A stretch of 64,000 nucleotides of DNA from Cylicocyclus nassatus (lineage: Eukaryota; Nematoda; Chromadorea; Rhabditida; Strongylidae): positions 46,364,162 through 46,428,161 of the forward strand of contig CATQJL010000223.1 in the NCBI GenBank assembly GCA_958299035.1, read 5' to 3'. Of this stretch, positions 42,921-54,999 are shown piece after piece (the stretch's first letter is position 1; each line of letters opens with the position of its first letter). The notes beneath the pieces are model-generated. The model did no database searches. It was not told where the DNA came from and worked only from the letters and a program-made list of their open reading frames with translations. The translations under genes and the position numbers were made by a program.

Positions 42921-43500
42921 TCGCCGCAGGCAGGCGACCATGCGATTTTTGGGCAAGCGGGCACCAGAAAAATAGTCTGCTGATTTCTTGCGGTTTGCCT
43001 GCGGAAATATGGAAGAATGTTGGTTCAATTTTTAGATGAACGCTCGGAGAACAACCGTGTCGCTAAAATTTAGTAACCGCGCAGTGGCCGCATTCTCGCG
43101 AACTTTCCGCGAGAGTTTGCAAAATTGTTGAGGGCCGCACGTCCTTTTTGGGAGACCGCACAGCCCGCAGGCACCTTCTGCTGAGAGAAAGTACCCAAAT
43201 TCGGGTAATTGAACCATCGATGATACCTCTGCCACACAGAGTCCCGCCTTTGATCGGCGCACGCCCAAAATTGCGTAAAAAGAGTCCGAGCGCTTGCTGA
43301 AAGTTTGGCTAGCGTTCGCTGAAAGAGGTTGTTTGACAAGCGCTTGCAGAGGATCTTGTAATGCTGCTTGCTGGCAGAACACGAAAGTACAGCTCGCTGA
43401 AGGTTTGACCACGCCCCAAAATTCTGCTGACCGCTTGCAGAAAAGCGCGAGTTTGCCGACCGCCTGCCCCTGCGACTATCTGAGCAGTTGTTCCTATCAC
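42921..43500. repeat. Possible foldback with gcaggcaggcg / cgcctgcccctgcg ends
   Basis: The ends are imperfect inverses (aatcgccgcaggcaggcgacc and gaccgcctgcccctgcgact). The interior is studded with GCTGAAAG / TTGCAGA phrases and is GC-richer than its surroundings. The ORFs here are a by-product of the repeat structure. Confidence 0.35.
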
Positions 43501-43599
43501 TTCTATACAATCACGCTATCTTGCGGAGGCAATCTCTTGGATTACTCTGTCCAGCAATTCCCATTCTAACAAACATTACGAAAAGTATGAATCGCACGA

Positions 43600-46100
43600 A
43601 GATGAACCACTTAAGCAACAAGACATGTCTATCATAGATGCACGAAAAGGTTCAGTTTCGAATTTTTAGCTACGAGAGGTCCCGCCACGAATATCCTGCC
43701 AGACGCGGCAGGGATTCTGTAGCAAAAGATGCAACAATTGCGAAATGTGTTTGTGAAACTGAACATCATAATGTTGTTCACACTGGGTCTTGTTTTTGAT
43801 TGTTGCCGACTTCATAACAATTCACTTACTTCAGATATCTTGAACATTTGCAGTTCTGCGTCATGATGGATGGAGGAAGAAATCGCAAGCTTTCTTGAGC
43901 TCCGAAACTTCATACGAACAAATGAGACTGAACTCCCATTTCTATCTTTCGATCTTTAACTTTGACAACTTTACGGCATTGCATTTCCATCGGGCATCCT
44001 AAAAGTATTTGCAGCCGTGCGTCGAGACACATCAGGAAGCCTTTAAGCTCTATTATAAAGTTCGATTACCAACCCTTATCTCGATCTGAAGTTCCAATGC
44101 GAGCAAAATGTAGGACTGAACTCTACCGTTGTTCTTCTGTCTCTCAACTACTACGCCATGCCACAACCTTTTCAACATTAAAATAATAGCCCCTTGTCCC
44201 TTTCTCCACTTCAACTTAATTTTAACTAAAATTCATGTTTTGAGGTTGATGGTGCTAAATGTGTCTACAGTAAAGGTAAAGGAGGTTATAAACAACGTAA
44301 GATAAACACTCACTATATCATAAAGGAGTAGTCCGCAAAAAGAAAACCATTCTTTTGCGGTGAAAGACCAAGACACGATGCAATTCTGCAATCAAGAGAA
44401 ATAACTGGAAACAACAAAGGAATTACGCATGAATGGCCAATAGGAAAAGAAAGTGTAGAGTCCACAAGGACTCATTAGTGTAACTGCAACCAATAAGAAA
44501 TAATAACCCACAACGACATTGAGACATGTGCAAGACTCGGCAAGAACGATTGTCATAAACTAATGAATGGTAACATAATTATCGCCAAAAGTGGTCAAAC
44601 ACACACGCACAATGAAAAGCGTGTGAAAAAGACAACTGTCGGTGAAATAGAACAAGCTTTAAGCCAGATCTAGCCAGAAAACAAGTGCGAACGGCCACAT
44701 GAAAGATGAGTGATCATCATACAATATAGACACTGGCTATCTTCCAACGGTAAGCTGCCGGAATTAAACAAGTCTTGAACCAAATAACACTAAAGGAAGA
44801 ACGATCACACACAAGACAGGATTGGGAAGAACAATAAATAAACTATCAGAAAGAATACGAAAGTGGTGATCTGTATACGCAGAAGTAATAAAGATTTTGA
44901 ATCAGATGTGTAACAAAAATGGGTAAAACACCCAAAGTACGTACAAGTTACAAAGGCCAATACCTGAAATTAGAGGATGCGCAACAGACAGCGGGAAGAA
45001 TAGCAAATCGAAATATTTCAGCGAAAAGAACCAATGCTGCGATGTTCAGAGGCAAGTGCAATAAGTACAGTACTTACACGCACAGATTGGATTTAATCAG
45101 GGTGGCTAACGCCACAACCAAGATAATGAACGCTGACAAGAAAAAACTAACATTGACTGTTTGAGTGGCAGCTTTATGCTGACGCTTTATGCTGACCGAT
45201 AAGGAAAAGGTCCTCAATTCTATGAGCACCGCCAAATCCCTTCCTCGAGCGAGGAGCAAGCGGCAGCGGCAACCCACCACTAGCAGCCCGAGTTGCGGCA
45301 ATGGAAAGCATGATAAAGTACCTTACTAAAGTCAAGCCGATCTGGTTAGTGAAATGGTAGAAGTAATCTGCGGATGCTAGTGCAGATAATTCCAGTGACA
45401 GCGATAGTACGTTAAAAGCCACTCCACACTTTAGCGTAACAGCTTCAACTTAATTAGGAAAACGCCCAATCACGAGCTCCTGCAGTGATGCATGACTATC
45501 GGAAAATGATGGAAAAGCGCAAGATGTGGAAAAGACAGAACCACAAAAGACTTCCACCCTAAAGAAACCTGCTACAAAGGCTGAAACAGCTAAGAAAAAA
45601 TCAAGAAGGAGCCGCCCTAAGAAACTGTGAAAGATGAGAGATACAAAATGTATGAATCTAACAAAGAAGCCTCCTTGTAGGTCTCTTCGTAGCTGATAGC
45701 CGAGATGATTGCCAGCACTATAGAGTGCTATACTTGCGCAAGAGACATTTGCCAATCAGAACAAAGACACGAATCACTGAAGGACATCTAGACTAGAGAC
45801 ACTTCGAAGTGAAGTCTAGATTGAAGACATACTGAGCTCGAGGAAAATATGATATAAAAGCGAATTGAAAGTATACGATGAGCAAGCTATGATTTTGCAG
45901 ACTAAAGCTCAAATAGTCTGGCAGTCAGTTCAAGATAAACAATGAAGACGGTAGTGTAGAACATATCCTGTATTTGTAATGCAATACTTTTGTATGATAC
46001 GATGTTATGTATAAAATTGTACACAATGGCCATTCCTTTCTTTTCTCCATTTCATACAACTATGTTTTTGTTGTAGTTTCCTTTTTTTCTCCAGTAAAAT
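43600..46100. other. No supported gene; purine-biased plus strand
   Basis: From about 44250 to 45950 the plus strand is A/G-rich, like 39900-40700. The resulting minus-strand ORFs are hydrophobic and unconvincing. No repeat structure was paired. Confidence 0.3.
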
Positions 46101-46109
46101 AAAGGGCAA

Positions 46110-46420
46110 ATGAGAATCCTGTGTATACTATCCAAACAAGTAAACAGGCAGATCTGGTCATTCTCCTGCAGCCACGACCGGCTGTGTGAGGACCTTTGCC
46201 GAGGCTGGCCCCGTCGTGCTAGTGTAAGCCAGCAACCTTTCTCAGTGTCAGTCGCGACCCTATTACCAGACGAGCGGCCAGCCTGTATTTAAATTTCTCC
46301 CTCGCCCTGTTGACCCGTGCTGAAGGGGCAGGGTTACCTCAAGGATGGATCTATTCGGCCACACCCGTATGTGCGGACCACCTCAAATGTGGATATAGCC
46401 CAATGAATTCAAAACGGTAC
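46110..46420. repeat. Dispersed repeat, uninterrupted relative of 47690-48080
   Basis: Carries gctagtgtaagcca, ctcagtgtcagtcgcgaccctat and gacgagcggccagcc in the same order as 47710-47754 plus 48004-48035, where a MITE interrupts the sequence. Part of the phrase set also appears at 46440-46530 (tgtgtatattacccaaataagtgaacaggc), suggesting a local duplicate. Confidence 0.55.
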
Positions 46421-46851
46421 TAACTAAGCTATACAGGGTTGGGCAGAATCCTATAATGTGTATATTACCCAAATAAGTGAACAGGCGGATGCCTGGTCAA
46501 TCTTCTATGGCCACCTATGCGTTCACGGCCGAATGTGTAGAAATATATGTCTTCTAAAAAAAGATATATGTTATTTATCTTTCGAAATACAATGCTTGCT
46601 GCAACGTATTGAAAGCATCCTTTCAATCTGAAGAAATTCCTTCATCAGGGACGAAAACATTTGCGATCAAGAAGGAATAGCTGTTTGTTGGCTTCAGAAG
46701 TGGAGTCATCATGCACACTCGATAAAGTTAGTGTAGAAGAAAAGAACCTACTGCTTCTTGGCTCATAATAAGAAGTAGTGGATTTAGTTCGTCATCCTCT
46801 GTTCTAAAAGGTTCCGTAAAGAAAGTAAAGATACATTCGTCTTCTTTGCAG

Positions 46852-47139
46852 CTACAAACGACTACGGTCATTTTTGTTGAACTAATACCGGCTCTTCTCT
46901 TACCCTTCGGTATTTCAATTCTGTTATGGCTAGTTTACAAAGGAACTGAAAGGAACGCAAGCTTGGAAGTAGAAGGAAAAGCAATCATGGGTAAACAAAA
47001 AGAAATTGAGATTTGTTACCTTTTTTCATTTTTTATCACTTCCGCCATTATTTCTGTTTGTTCAATGGAAGTGATTGTCACGAAGACGGTTGAAGTGATT
47101 TTTTATCAGCGATCGATGTTAGAGAGAAATACGAAGTGA
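46852..47139 (+). CDS. Possible terminal exon, membrane protein
   Basis: The acceptor tcttctttgcag leads into a frame open to TGA at 47137-47139. It encodes a hydrophobic span (VELIPALLLPFGISILLWLV), a polar loop, and a second span (YLFSFFITSAIISVCSM). This could be the end of a multi-pass membrane protein such as a chemoreceptor, but no family motif is visible. Confidence 0.35.
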   Translation, partial: LQTTTVIFVELIPALLLPFGISILLWLVYKGTERNASLEVEGKAIMGKQKEIEICYLFSFFITSAIISVCSMEVIVTKTVEVIFYQRSMLERNTK

Positions 47140-47754
47140 AAAGGTGTAAAGAAAGGCAGTATGAGATTTCTTCTTTAATTGACAACGAAAGCAGTGCATA
47201 TTACTGAGCGATTATTTTCCTTGATTTAATCAGTCTCAGGCGGCTTCATCTCCAGCATCACGGAAAACATCAAGACAAGAAAGTCGAAGAGTTTCATTGG
47301 CCGATGAGCAGACATTCCGTCTTAAGCGTAAGTTCCGCTTTTCCAATTCCCCAGTAAGTTTCGAAAGTACCTCCGCTATTTTTTGACAAATTAACGATGG
47401 AAATTTCATTCTCTCTATCAAAGTGAAACACTATTTTTGCAGCGACTAGTGAACCAACGATTGAAGGTGCTAGTAGCATGCGCGCGTTTCGGGACCGCCA
47501 TGCGGTTCCCCGCTATTTGCAGATTTTTGAATTGTACGTTTATATGTTAGATTAGATAGATAATGCATATCGCGCTATGGAGATTCGTTGTTTACCCTCT
47601 TCCATTCTGAACTGTTGAAATAATTCCATTAACTGGCCAGTTAACACGGTATAGTCTTCTTGTCTACTAGGTTTACTGTCGGACTTTTAAAGAGATGGAC
47701 ACGACATGCCATACTAGCGTGAGCCAATGTTCTCAGCGTCTCCAGCGACCCTAT

Positions 47755-48003
47755 GGGTTCCTTCATAACTACGCGTCCTGCGCCGTGCGCCGCTGCAGTC
47801 GCATTAAAATTATAAGCTCGCTCGCTGTGAAGGAACCTCTCGGAGAACACGAACGTGCAGCAAATATAGAGTACATCCATAACCGGCGAAGTGCTGCCGT
47901 GAGCGTATAATTTCACTGCGACTTCAGCGGCGCACGCCGCAGCCGCGTGCTGCCGCGTGCTGCGGCAGGCTGCTGCGTCCTGCGGCATAGTATGAAGGAA
48001 CCC
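47755..48003. mobile_element. 249-bp MITE with gggttccttcata ends and TAT duplication
   Basis: The inverted ends are gggttccttcata and its inverse. The arms pair further (gccgctgcagtcgca against its near inverse). TAT flanks both sides (47752-47754 and 48004-48006). The related repeat at about 46260 has a single uninterrupted ccctat at the homologous place, which is an empty-site proxy. No coding capacity. Confidence 0.75.
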
Positions 48004-48300
48004 TATCTCCCGGATGAGCGGACCAGCCCGTGACCGCGCGGATCACCTCGAATGTGAAGCAACCCATGTGAACTCAAAATGGTGAAACTCATTTCTACTT
48101 TCCGCCACGGTTGAGCTACAGGAGATCAGTCATTCCGGCGATAGTCAGCTCATGAGAAAGCCTATTGACAGCCTAAAAGCAAGGGTCACATCTCCTGCAA
48201 GCCTTTAATCGGAGTGCAAATGCGAAAGAGCATAAGTGCTGTCGTGTTGATGGAAATATAGACCCCATAGTGGACAAAGACTTGACTAAGTCCACCGACA

Positions 48301-49663
48301 CCAGGGTCAAGCTTGTGATGCGACTGTCACAACGAGGGGTCGTCAAGAGGGTACCTAAGGTGGGGGGGGGTCGTAAGAGGAGGTACTTAGGCTAAAATAC
48401 TCTAAGCCTAAAAGGGAATCAAAAAGCAGATAGTTAGTTTTGTTTTTTATTTTTACAATAAATCTATGAGAAAGAGTCGAAATCAGAATAAAAAAGATAA
48501 AAAGTCTGTAGAAATTCTCAAAAAAAAAACATCTACAAGAGCTCAAATTTTTTTGAAGGATGTATGATTTCATAAAAATGCTAAATGTACCGATTGCCTT
48601 AGAAATCTTGCCTCCGAAGCCTTCCTGAAATCTCACACACTCGACAAAAGCGAATATCTTTATCAGCTGTGACCATCATGATCTAAATCTTTTTGTAATA
48701 TTTTTCACGGGCCCATATGATTTATCTGTACTTTGGAGATGCTCTGCTATATCAGTGCAAAATTTGGTGTTATTCTGTCAACTATTTTCTTATGATTTTA
48801 TGTATGGTAGCAAAAAATCAGGAAAGGGGGGTCGAATCTGGGTCGCATCTAAATTTCTTCGGAGCTATTGAAGCTTGTTGGCTGCAATTCTGCTGTAATA
48901 TGAGGCCATCCTCCTACTTTCCCTCATAAAAATTGCAGGCTGTTTTATTACTTCTCTGGTAAGTTACAAAATTTTAAGCTCAAAAATCCAAGTTTTTGCT
49001 TTTTGGGATCGCATCTAAATTTGCGAGAGTCGCATCTAAATTTTTTCGAGCTTACTGCTCCTCAAGAGCTGAAACTTTTTCTATGGATAGCCTGGGCACT
49101 ATACTACAGAACCTGTGCTTTGCAGTCTCTCAGTCTTTTCCTGGCCTTAGTTACGAATTTGCAAACTAGCGGGCTCATGCACGTTTTTGACATCGGCGTT
49201 CTGGACGGCGCTAAAGCGGCTTTTTCGCGGGAAAAACTGTGAAAAAGGTAGGAAGTAAGCTTCTTAGTCGAAAGCATCTTTTGTAGTTCAAGAATGTCAT
49301 TTTTTTTCTCCGTGCAAAAATTTGTGTCGCCTACGGGAATCGAATTTGCTGATCTGAAATATGCCCGAAAATTCAAAAAAACTTACAGAATCTCAAACAT
49401 GATTGAAGGTGTGTATGTGTGCTCAGATGCTGGATGCACCCATTGGCCTTGAAATTCTGCTTCCGAAACCTCACTGAAGTTCTCACGCAGGTGTTTTTTG
49501 AGATTGACATTCGTTTATGCAGGTCACCGGGAGGAATTTGGGCAGGGAGGTAAGGGGGATAAATGGAGGAAAGAGGGGGGTGGGGGTCGTATGGATGGGT
49601 ACCTTCAAGGGGGGGGGGGTCGTAAATGAGGGTCCCGGATCGCATCAACACGCTTGACCCTGC
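48301..49663. mobile_element. Region bounded by inverted ccagggtcaagc(g/t)tg ends
   Basis: The left end (48301-48323) and right end (49639-49663) are inverse copies of ccagggtcaagcttgtgatgcga. G-rich 'ggggtcgta' tracts lie inside both ends. The interior repeats tcgcatctaaattt at least three times (about 48840-49045). No transposase is seen. It may be one non-autonomous element or two solo ends in opposite orientation. Confidence 0.4.
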
Positions 49664-49919
49664 CCGATACTCTTGATACAGGCCAATGGAGAAATATTGG
49701 CTGAAAGGAATCACTCTAGCTTAATCGAGAAGCAAGAAGAACGCAACAGATTAGGTTTGGGACAAACGGGCTCATAGCCATGACACGGATTAGCTCCAAG
49801 AACTGGGTCACCGGGAACCTGGGTTGAGAGTGAGGCACATACCTTCGATACATAGAGCCATATACTCTGGTAACCTTCACTTTGAGCGTCATGATAGAAC
49901 ACAACCTTCACCTGAAGAG

Positions 49920-50336
49920 AAGTACAGAAGTCACCCGGGGCGAAGCCCCGGATATTATGATATAACTAACGACATAACCATATAGGGAAGAATTGAATGA
50001 GGCCAATATAGTAGTGACATCCAAAAGAAGCTCAAAAAACCGAAAAATTGCGTTTTTATGGCCTATTTTGCTGAAAAAAGAGGTTTTTATTCATCATTTA
50101 GAAACTAGGGCAAAACTCCTCAATTAACCTTACTCTAGACTGCTATTGAGCGTTGGAAGTTCACGAAAACTGCTGGAGTCCAATAAGAACGAGAAACTGA
50201 GCTCAAGTCTTGCGCGGAAAGTCACCAGATAAATGCTGGTCTATCTCGTTATGAAGTGATTTTCAAGACCCGCGACTTTGTCAGTGCTCCTGGCCGTCTC
50301 ATGAGGATCACAGCGATATATAATGTTATAGGGTTT
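49920..50336. other. No gene; GC-rich hairpin acccggggcgaagccccgg
   Basis: The phrase at about 49936 (cccggggcgaagccccgg) is a near-perfect 18-bp hairpin of a kind often found at ends of dispersed repeats. The remaining sequence is unremarkable. Confidence 0.35.
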
Positions 50337-50360
50337 CGTGATGACCCCGCGGATCAATGA

Positions 50361-50473
50361 CCAGAGCCAAATGCCCCGCCGTCTCTGGTCTGTCTCCGCT
50401 GCTCGTCTGCGTCTCCGCGCGCTGCGCGCTACCTCGCTACCCCAAACGCGGGGCGCGGGGCATTTGGCTCTGG
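50361..50473. repeat. Perfect 19-bp inverted repeat, 113 bp in all
   Basis: Arms ccagagccaaatgccccgc (50361-50379) and its exact inverse (50455-50473) enclose a 75-bp GC-rich loop rich in gcgc and tctg phrases. Either a very small MITE or a hairpin-forming site. Confidence 0.65.
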
Positions 50474-51215
50474 TACCCTTTTTCTCGTTGTTTCGAATCC
50501 AATTTCAGCAAGCTATATATCATTTTGAAGCTCTTGATCTCTCTTTTCACGCTGACAACGTCGCAAGACTCCTTTTTATGATTTAAACGAGAAATCTGGA
50601 AAAAACGGCTTTTTTAAAAACCTCTTGTTTTCTCTTCAATTCAACTCTTTTCACTCGGTTTTTTTGTGTATTCGATAAGTCTTGTTTCTGTCTATAATGT
50701 AGACAACGTCGCCGGCTTACTTCTTTGCTTATGCCGGTTTTTTTGTGAAAAATACTAAAAAGTGGGTTTTTCTTTACTTTGATCTCTTTCAGTGCTTTCG
50801 CAACGAATTTTCTCCAGCTTAAACGATACCTGCTTGGAGTGATGGGCAAAAGAATCTAGACAACGTCGCAGGATACGAAAAGATTATGCGGGGGGAGAAT
50901 TCAAAGGACGCATCAGAAATCAGATTGGCGTCGATGTGTAACATATTTTTTCAGACGTGTTTAACATTTCCAATTCAACTGTTAACAAGTTTTCCTTCTT
51001 TCGGTCTCCCAACTACCGCCACAGCTAAACTGCGCTTTTTTTCAATTGGAAAAGAACTTCGTTCTTGTTGCCATTCAATTTAACTGCAATCCTGAAGAGG
51101 AAACTGTGCATAGGAAACCACCACGTTAAGGTCTCAAATTTGGTGGTGTGCTAACTCTGCTTTATACAAATTTCTCAAGTTTCTTGGTTTGACTCATATC
51201 TTTAATTTCCATTTA

Positions 51216-52244
51216 TTAGGTCATTCCGAAAGTAATTTCGCTTTTTTTCAAACGGACGCCACATGTGATAGAATAAAGATTTCTAAGAGACCTTGGTAGC
51301 ATTCGACGCAGCATTTCATCCTCTTTCTGATGGTTATAAAAATATTGCAGCATGGTCAATGAGCTTTTGGAAAATTACGAAAGCCTGTGATCCATGCTTG
51401 AGATGCTCAAGTTTCACAATTTTTCTAAAATTTTACATCAATACTCCGAAGGAGTCCAAGCAACGATTCGATAAAGCAAACCCTACAGGATACAAAACTA
51501 TTTTTTTCTCCTTCACATAACTCCTCAAAATTTTTTAGTAGAATTTTGATTGATGCTACCAATTTCTGTTCTTGGTCAACTCAAACATCGTAGAACATCA
51601 AACGGTAAGCAGCTCAAGTGTCACTCGATGCAGTTTGTTCTCCTCTTTCTAATGGAGCTTTTTGTCTCCCCTTCGTGGAGTTTTCGCGTACAAAATCATC
51701 AGAATTCATATTTTCGAACGCGTTCCAGGCTGTACCCGGAAAAATCGAAATTAGACATTTCGATTCCGTAAACCCTCATTCGCTTTTCAAAATTAGTGTT
51801 AAATCATAATACCATCTTGGAATTTTTAGATTCCGAAGATTCATTGGTGTTTGATGCGAATGTGGCTGACGTGGGTCTATCAAAATTTGGTGGTTTCAAT
51901 AATAAATCTTTTGAGAAAATTATGGCGAGATATAAAAACGAGAAAAACGTTAAGCCATATCCTATGAGGTTTGCTCTATCGAATCGTTACTTGGACTCCT
52001 TCGGAGGGTTGATGTAAAAATTTAGAAAAATTAGGAAACTTGAGCATCTCAAAAAGCATGGATCGCAGACTTTCTTTTTTTTTAAATTTTTCAAAAGCTC
52101 ATTGAATGTGCTGCAATAGTTTTATAACCATTAGAAAGAGGATGAAATTCTGCGTCGAATGCTATTAAGGTCTCTTAGAAATCTTTGTTCCATCACATGT
52201 GGCGTCCGTTTGAAAAAAGCGAAATTACTTTCGGAATGACCTAA
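51216..52244. mobile_element. Mariner-type non-autonomous element with ~290-bp inverted ends
   Basis: It begins TTAGGTCATTCCGAAAGT and ends with the inverse, flanked by TA (51214-51215 and 52245-52246). The terminal sequence and TA duplication are those of mariner-like elements. The arms pair for about 290 bp, much longer than the ~28 bp usual for mariner. The central part has an open stretch but no DD(34)D transposase. A second, diverged member is at 59907-60924. Confidence 0.75.
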
Positions 52245-52299
52245 TATTTCTCTGAAACAACCTTCACTTTTTATAGGGGGCAGGAACTCAAACAACTAT

Positions 52300-53520
52300 C
52301 ACTTTCTAAGCTCTGTCTCTTGACTATCGAAGGTATGGTGAGGCACGCTTGGCATAATCGGAATGAACGTGCACTCGCAGGACGCTCGCAGACCCGGAAA
52401 GCCCCTAATGCTGCCTGGACTTGGCGTGGGCACCGGAGACTCGGATGCAGCCATTACTCAGAACACAAGGCCTCCAGCAGGTCCAGTGCTCTGCACGCAG
52501 GACAAGTTTTTTGATATGCCACCGCCTGGTGTGCGCCACTCAACGTGTGCAGGCTGCCAATGAATGCGTAACCAGAAAATGAGGATTGATTGCAGGTCAG
52601 AACATCCAATCTTCGCTGAATCAAAAATAACCACCCACTACGGGCACTGAAGAGCTTGCGCAAAAGTCGACGATCCCAAGCTAGTGCCTAGAGACACCAC
52701 TTCGTTTGCGTGCATCCAGTCACAGCACTGGCGAAGCGGAAAGTGCCGGGGCACCCTGGCCCTGCGTAAGAAGTGACAACTCGATAAACGCAGAAGCAGC
52801 CCAACAGCGACAGTAGGTGACAAGGACTTCTTTGCTATTCAAAGCCACAACCGGGGCGGCCTAGTGGGCACGTCTCAAGAGCATTCCGTGTCTTGGCTGA
52901 GTAGGAAAGGCTGCCAATGAGTCGCGTTATGGTCAAATTGGAGCTCGCAACTGCCTGAACGTTTGAACAGCAGTCGGGGGAGGGAGGCCTGCCTGGTATC
53001 CGCTTGCGCACACCGTGGGCACGCTAGCCAGCGAAGCCAGGCCGAGTGCTCATGCAGCACGCGGTTTGGCGTCTTTGGAACCAGAGGAGGTGCCGCGGGG
53101 CAGACCAACAGGCCATCTCGCCTGCCCGCTTGCGGGAGGACCAAACGTGGCTGCAAGCATTACCACTGGATCACAAAGACAGAAACGGGATTGCCTGCCT
53201 TATCCTGGAGTCTGGAGAGGCAGGGCAGGACGTGGTCGGATGGCTGGTGCTGCGACCAAGGCAGGAGTAAACCCGCCGGCATGCCCGGCTCGAAGCGGCC
53301 AGTTCCCAACGTCTCTATTTCGGAGTACCCAAGCCTGATCGGAGACTTCTCTAGCAGTCTGACATGCATGAATGGATTAACGAGATTCCCACTTTGCTTA
53401 CTATCTAGCAAAACCAAAGCCAAGGGAACGGGCTTGGTAAAGATAGCGGGCAAAGAAGACACTGTTGAGCTTGACTCTAATTTGACACTGTTAAGATTCA
53501 TGATAGGTGTAGCATAGGTG
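52300..53520. other. GC-rich island of unknown nature
   Basis: Composition changes sharply here, with frequent cctgc, gcagg and ccgg phrases, and overlapping ORFs open on both strands. None has a motif or splice structure. It does not pair with any other part of the window. Candidates are a decayed 5' region of a retroelement, a captured foreign segment, or a CpG-rich exon remnant. Confidence 0.35.
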
Positions 53521-53607
53521 GAAGAACTTTGATCACCGATGAAATACCGCCTCTTTCATGATTCTTTACTTATTTGGCGAGAACAGGACTCATATCCACG
53601 AAAGTCC

Positions 53608-53985
53608 ATAATGGAGGAAAATGGACTTACTTAGTCCATTTTATTCGTTCGCGTTAGAAAGTGGTCGAAATCGGCTCTCGCTTGCGATATCCAAAATTTT
53701 TCATCCCATCGCAGCCGCGAGGCAAAGCGGTGAAATGAAAATGATTCAACTTTACTTCAGCTATCGCTTGCGGATGATGACGTTAAAAGTCCATTTTAAA
53801 ATGGGGCAAAATGGAGTTCACCTTCATGTTCATTCTCTCTCACCTTTCTGATAAGCCCATTTTACTCCCAGCAGCCAGACGTGCTGGGACTAAGTCCATT
53901 TTTGACTTTTTTGCCCATTTTTGATTGTGATTTTTTGAGATTGAGTTCTTTAGCCCATTTTAGGGTAATGTACCAAAGGAAAAAG
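53608..53985. repeat. Dispersed repeat, copy 2
   Basis: Same family and orientation as 30990-31400, starting ataatggaggaaaatggact. It lacks the internal tandem duplication present in copy 1. Confidence 0.65.
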
Positions 53986-54178
53986 TTAAAGCTTTTCTGT
54001 AAGAGCTTGAAAATGAACTTTTTCTAGAGGTGCATAGAACACATGCAAATTTTGAAATAAGCTTTGGTTTTAACGTAATTTATATTTTCTAGCTTATCTG
54101 CTTGAAAATAGCCCATAGAAACTCCTCAAAGATAATAAAAATGAGTTCTCGTATAATGTTGTAAAAAACAGTTCTTAA

Positions 54179-54603
54179 AGGCAGTGGATCGGCAGAATGA
54201 GACCCGTGGCAAAACAAGGCCACAGGGTAGGAGCCCCCATAATGGAACCTATGGGGCAAAGTTGATCTTTCTCTGCCGCTTTTAATCCCCGAAATTTCAA
54301 TGCGAAAGCAGCGCTCATCTCCTCTCCTCTCCGGTCCCGACCTCATGAACGAGTGAACGCGAAGCCCGTCATGGCGAAGACGCAGAGTCGTTGCGGGACC
54401 TCATGCTTATAGCATTGCGGCTGCGCGCTCTGATAGTGGAAGTCACTCGTCCATGGGGTGGGCAGGACCGGAGAGGAGAGGAGATGAGCGCTCCTTTCGC
54501 ATAGAAATTTCGGGGGTTAGAAGTGGTACTTTGGTTGATAGGTTTCATTATGGGGGCTCCTACCCTGTGACCTTGTTTAGCCACGGGTCTCATTCTCCTG
54601 CCT
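54179..54603. mobile_element. Foldback element with TTAA duplication, aggcag ends
   Basis: TTAA stands at 54175-54178 and 54604-54607. The ends are aggcag and ctgcct, as in the element at 21651-22105. The arms (aatgagacccgtggc, cacagggtaggagcccccat, gagcgctcatctcctctcc on one side and inverses on the other) pair over about 150 bp. No transposase. The shared first bases suggest one mobilising enzyme for both families. Confidence 0.75.
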
Positions 54604-54721
54604 TTAACCCACATGATCGAAAGAGCAACTGTATATCCTCATAGATTCATGTTCAACAACACTGTTTGTTTTTTTCTTTATCAACAATACTCTCACAAAA
54701 GTTATTATATACAACATTAAT

Positions 54722-54973
54722 TTACTTTTCGTTATTGTTAGTAGATGACATTTTCCACAGATAATAATTTTTCTTCAGCAAAGCTGTTTCTTGATTGATT
54801 TTTTCCGTTTCCAAGCGTAGTTTGCTTAATTTTAATTCATTTTGCAACAGCTGAATCTTCAAGTCCTCAATTTCCACTTTCTTCATCTTAGCAGCGCTTT
54901 CGTTCTTCGACTTTGCGGCAGAATAGTTTTCATTTTCATTGATTTCCTTGCAAGCTGCAAATGTATTTGACAT
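54722..54973 (-). CDS. 83-residue coiled-coil protein, possibly Harbinger-associated
   Basis: ATG to stop. The central segment KVEIEDLKIQLLQNELKLSK is a strong heptad coiled coil. PIF/Harbinger transposons often encode a second Myb/trihelix-type protein ending in such a coil, and a Harbinger transposase remnant lies 1.5 kb upstream on the same strand. Only the coil is present here. A DNA-binding N-terminal exon was not found. Confidence 0.4.
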   Translation of the reverse strand: MSNTFAACKEINENENYSAAKSKNESAAKMKKVEIEDLKIQLLQNELKLSKLRLETEKINQETALLKKNYYLWKMSSTNNNEK

Positions 54974-54999
54974 TGACTCGAAATTTGAAACTTGAATCT

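Noticed and set aside
46633..46665. tcatcagggacgaaaac, resembling a hammerhead or Penelope end
   Set aside because: Stem II cannot be paired on either strand and no Penelope RT is nearby.
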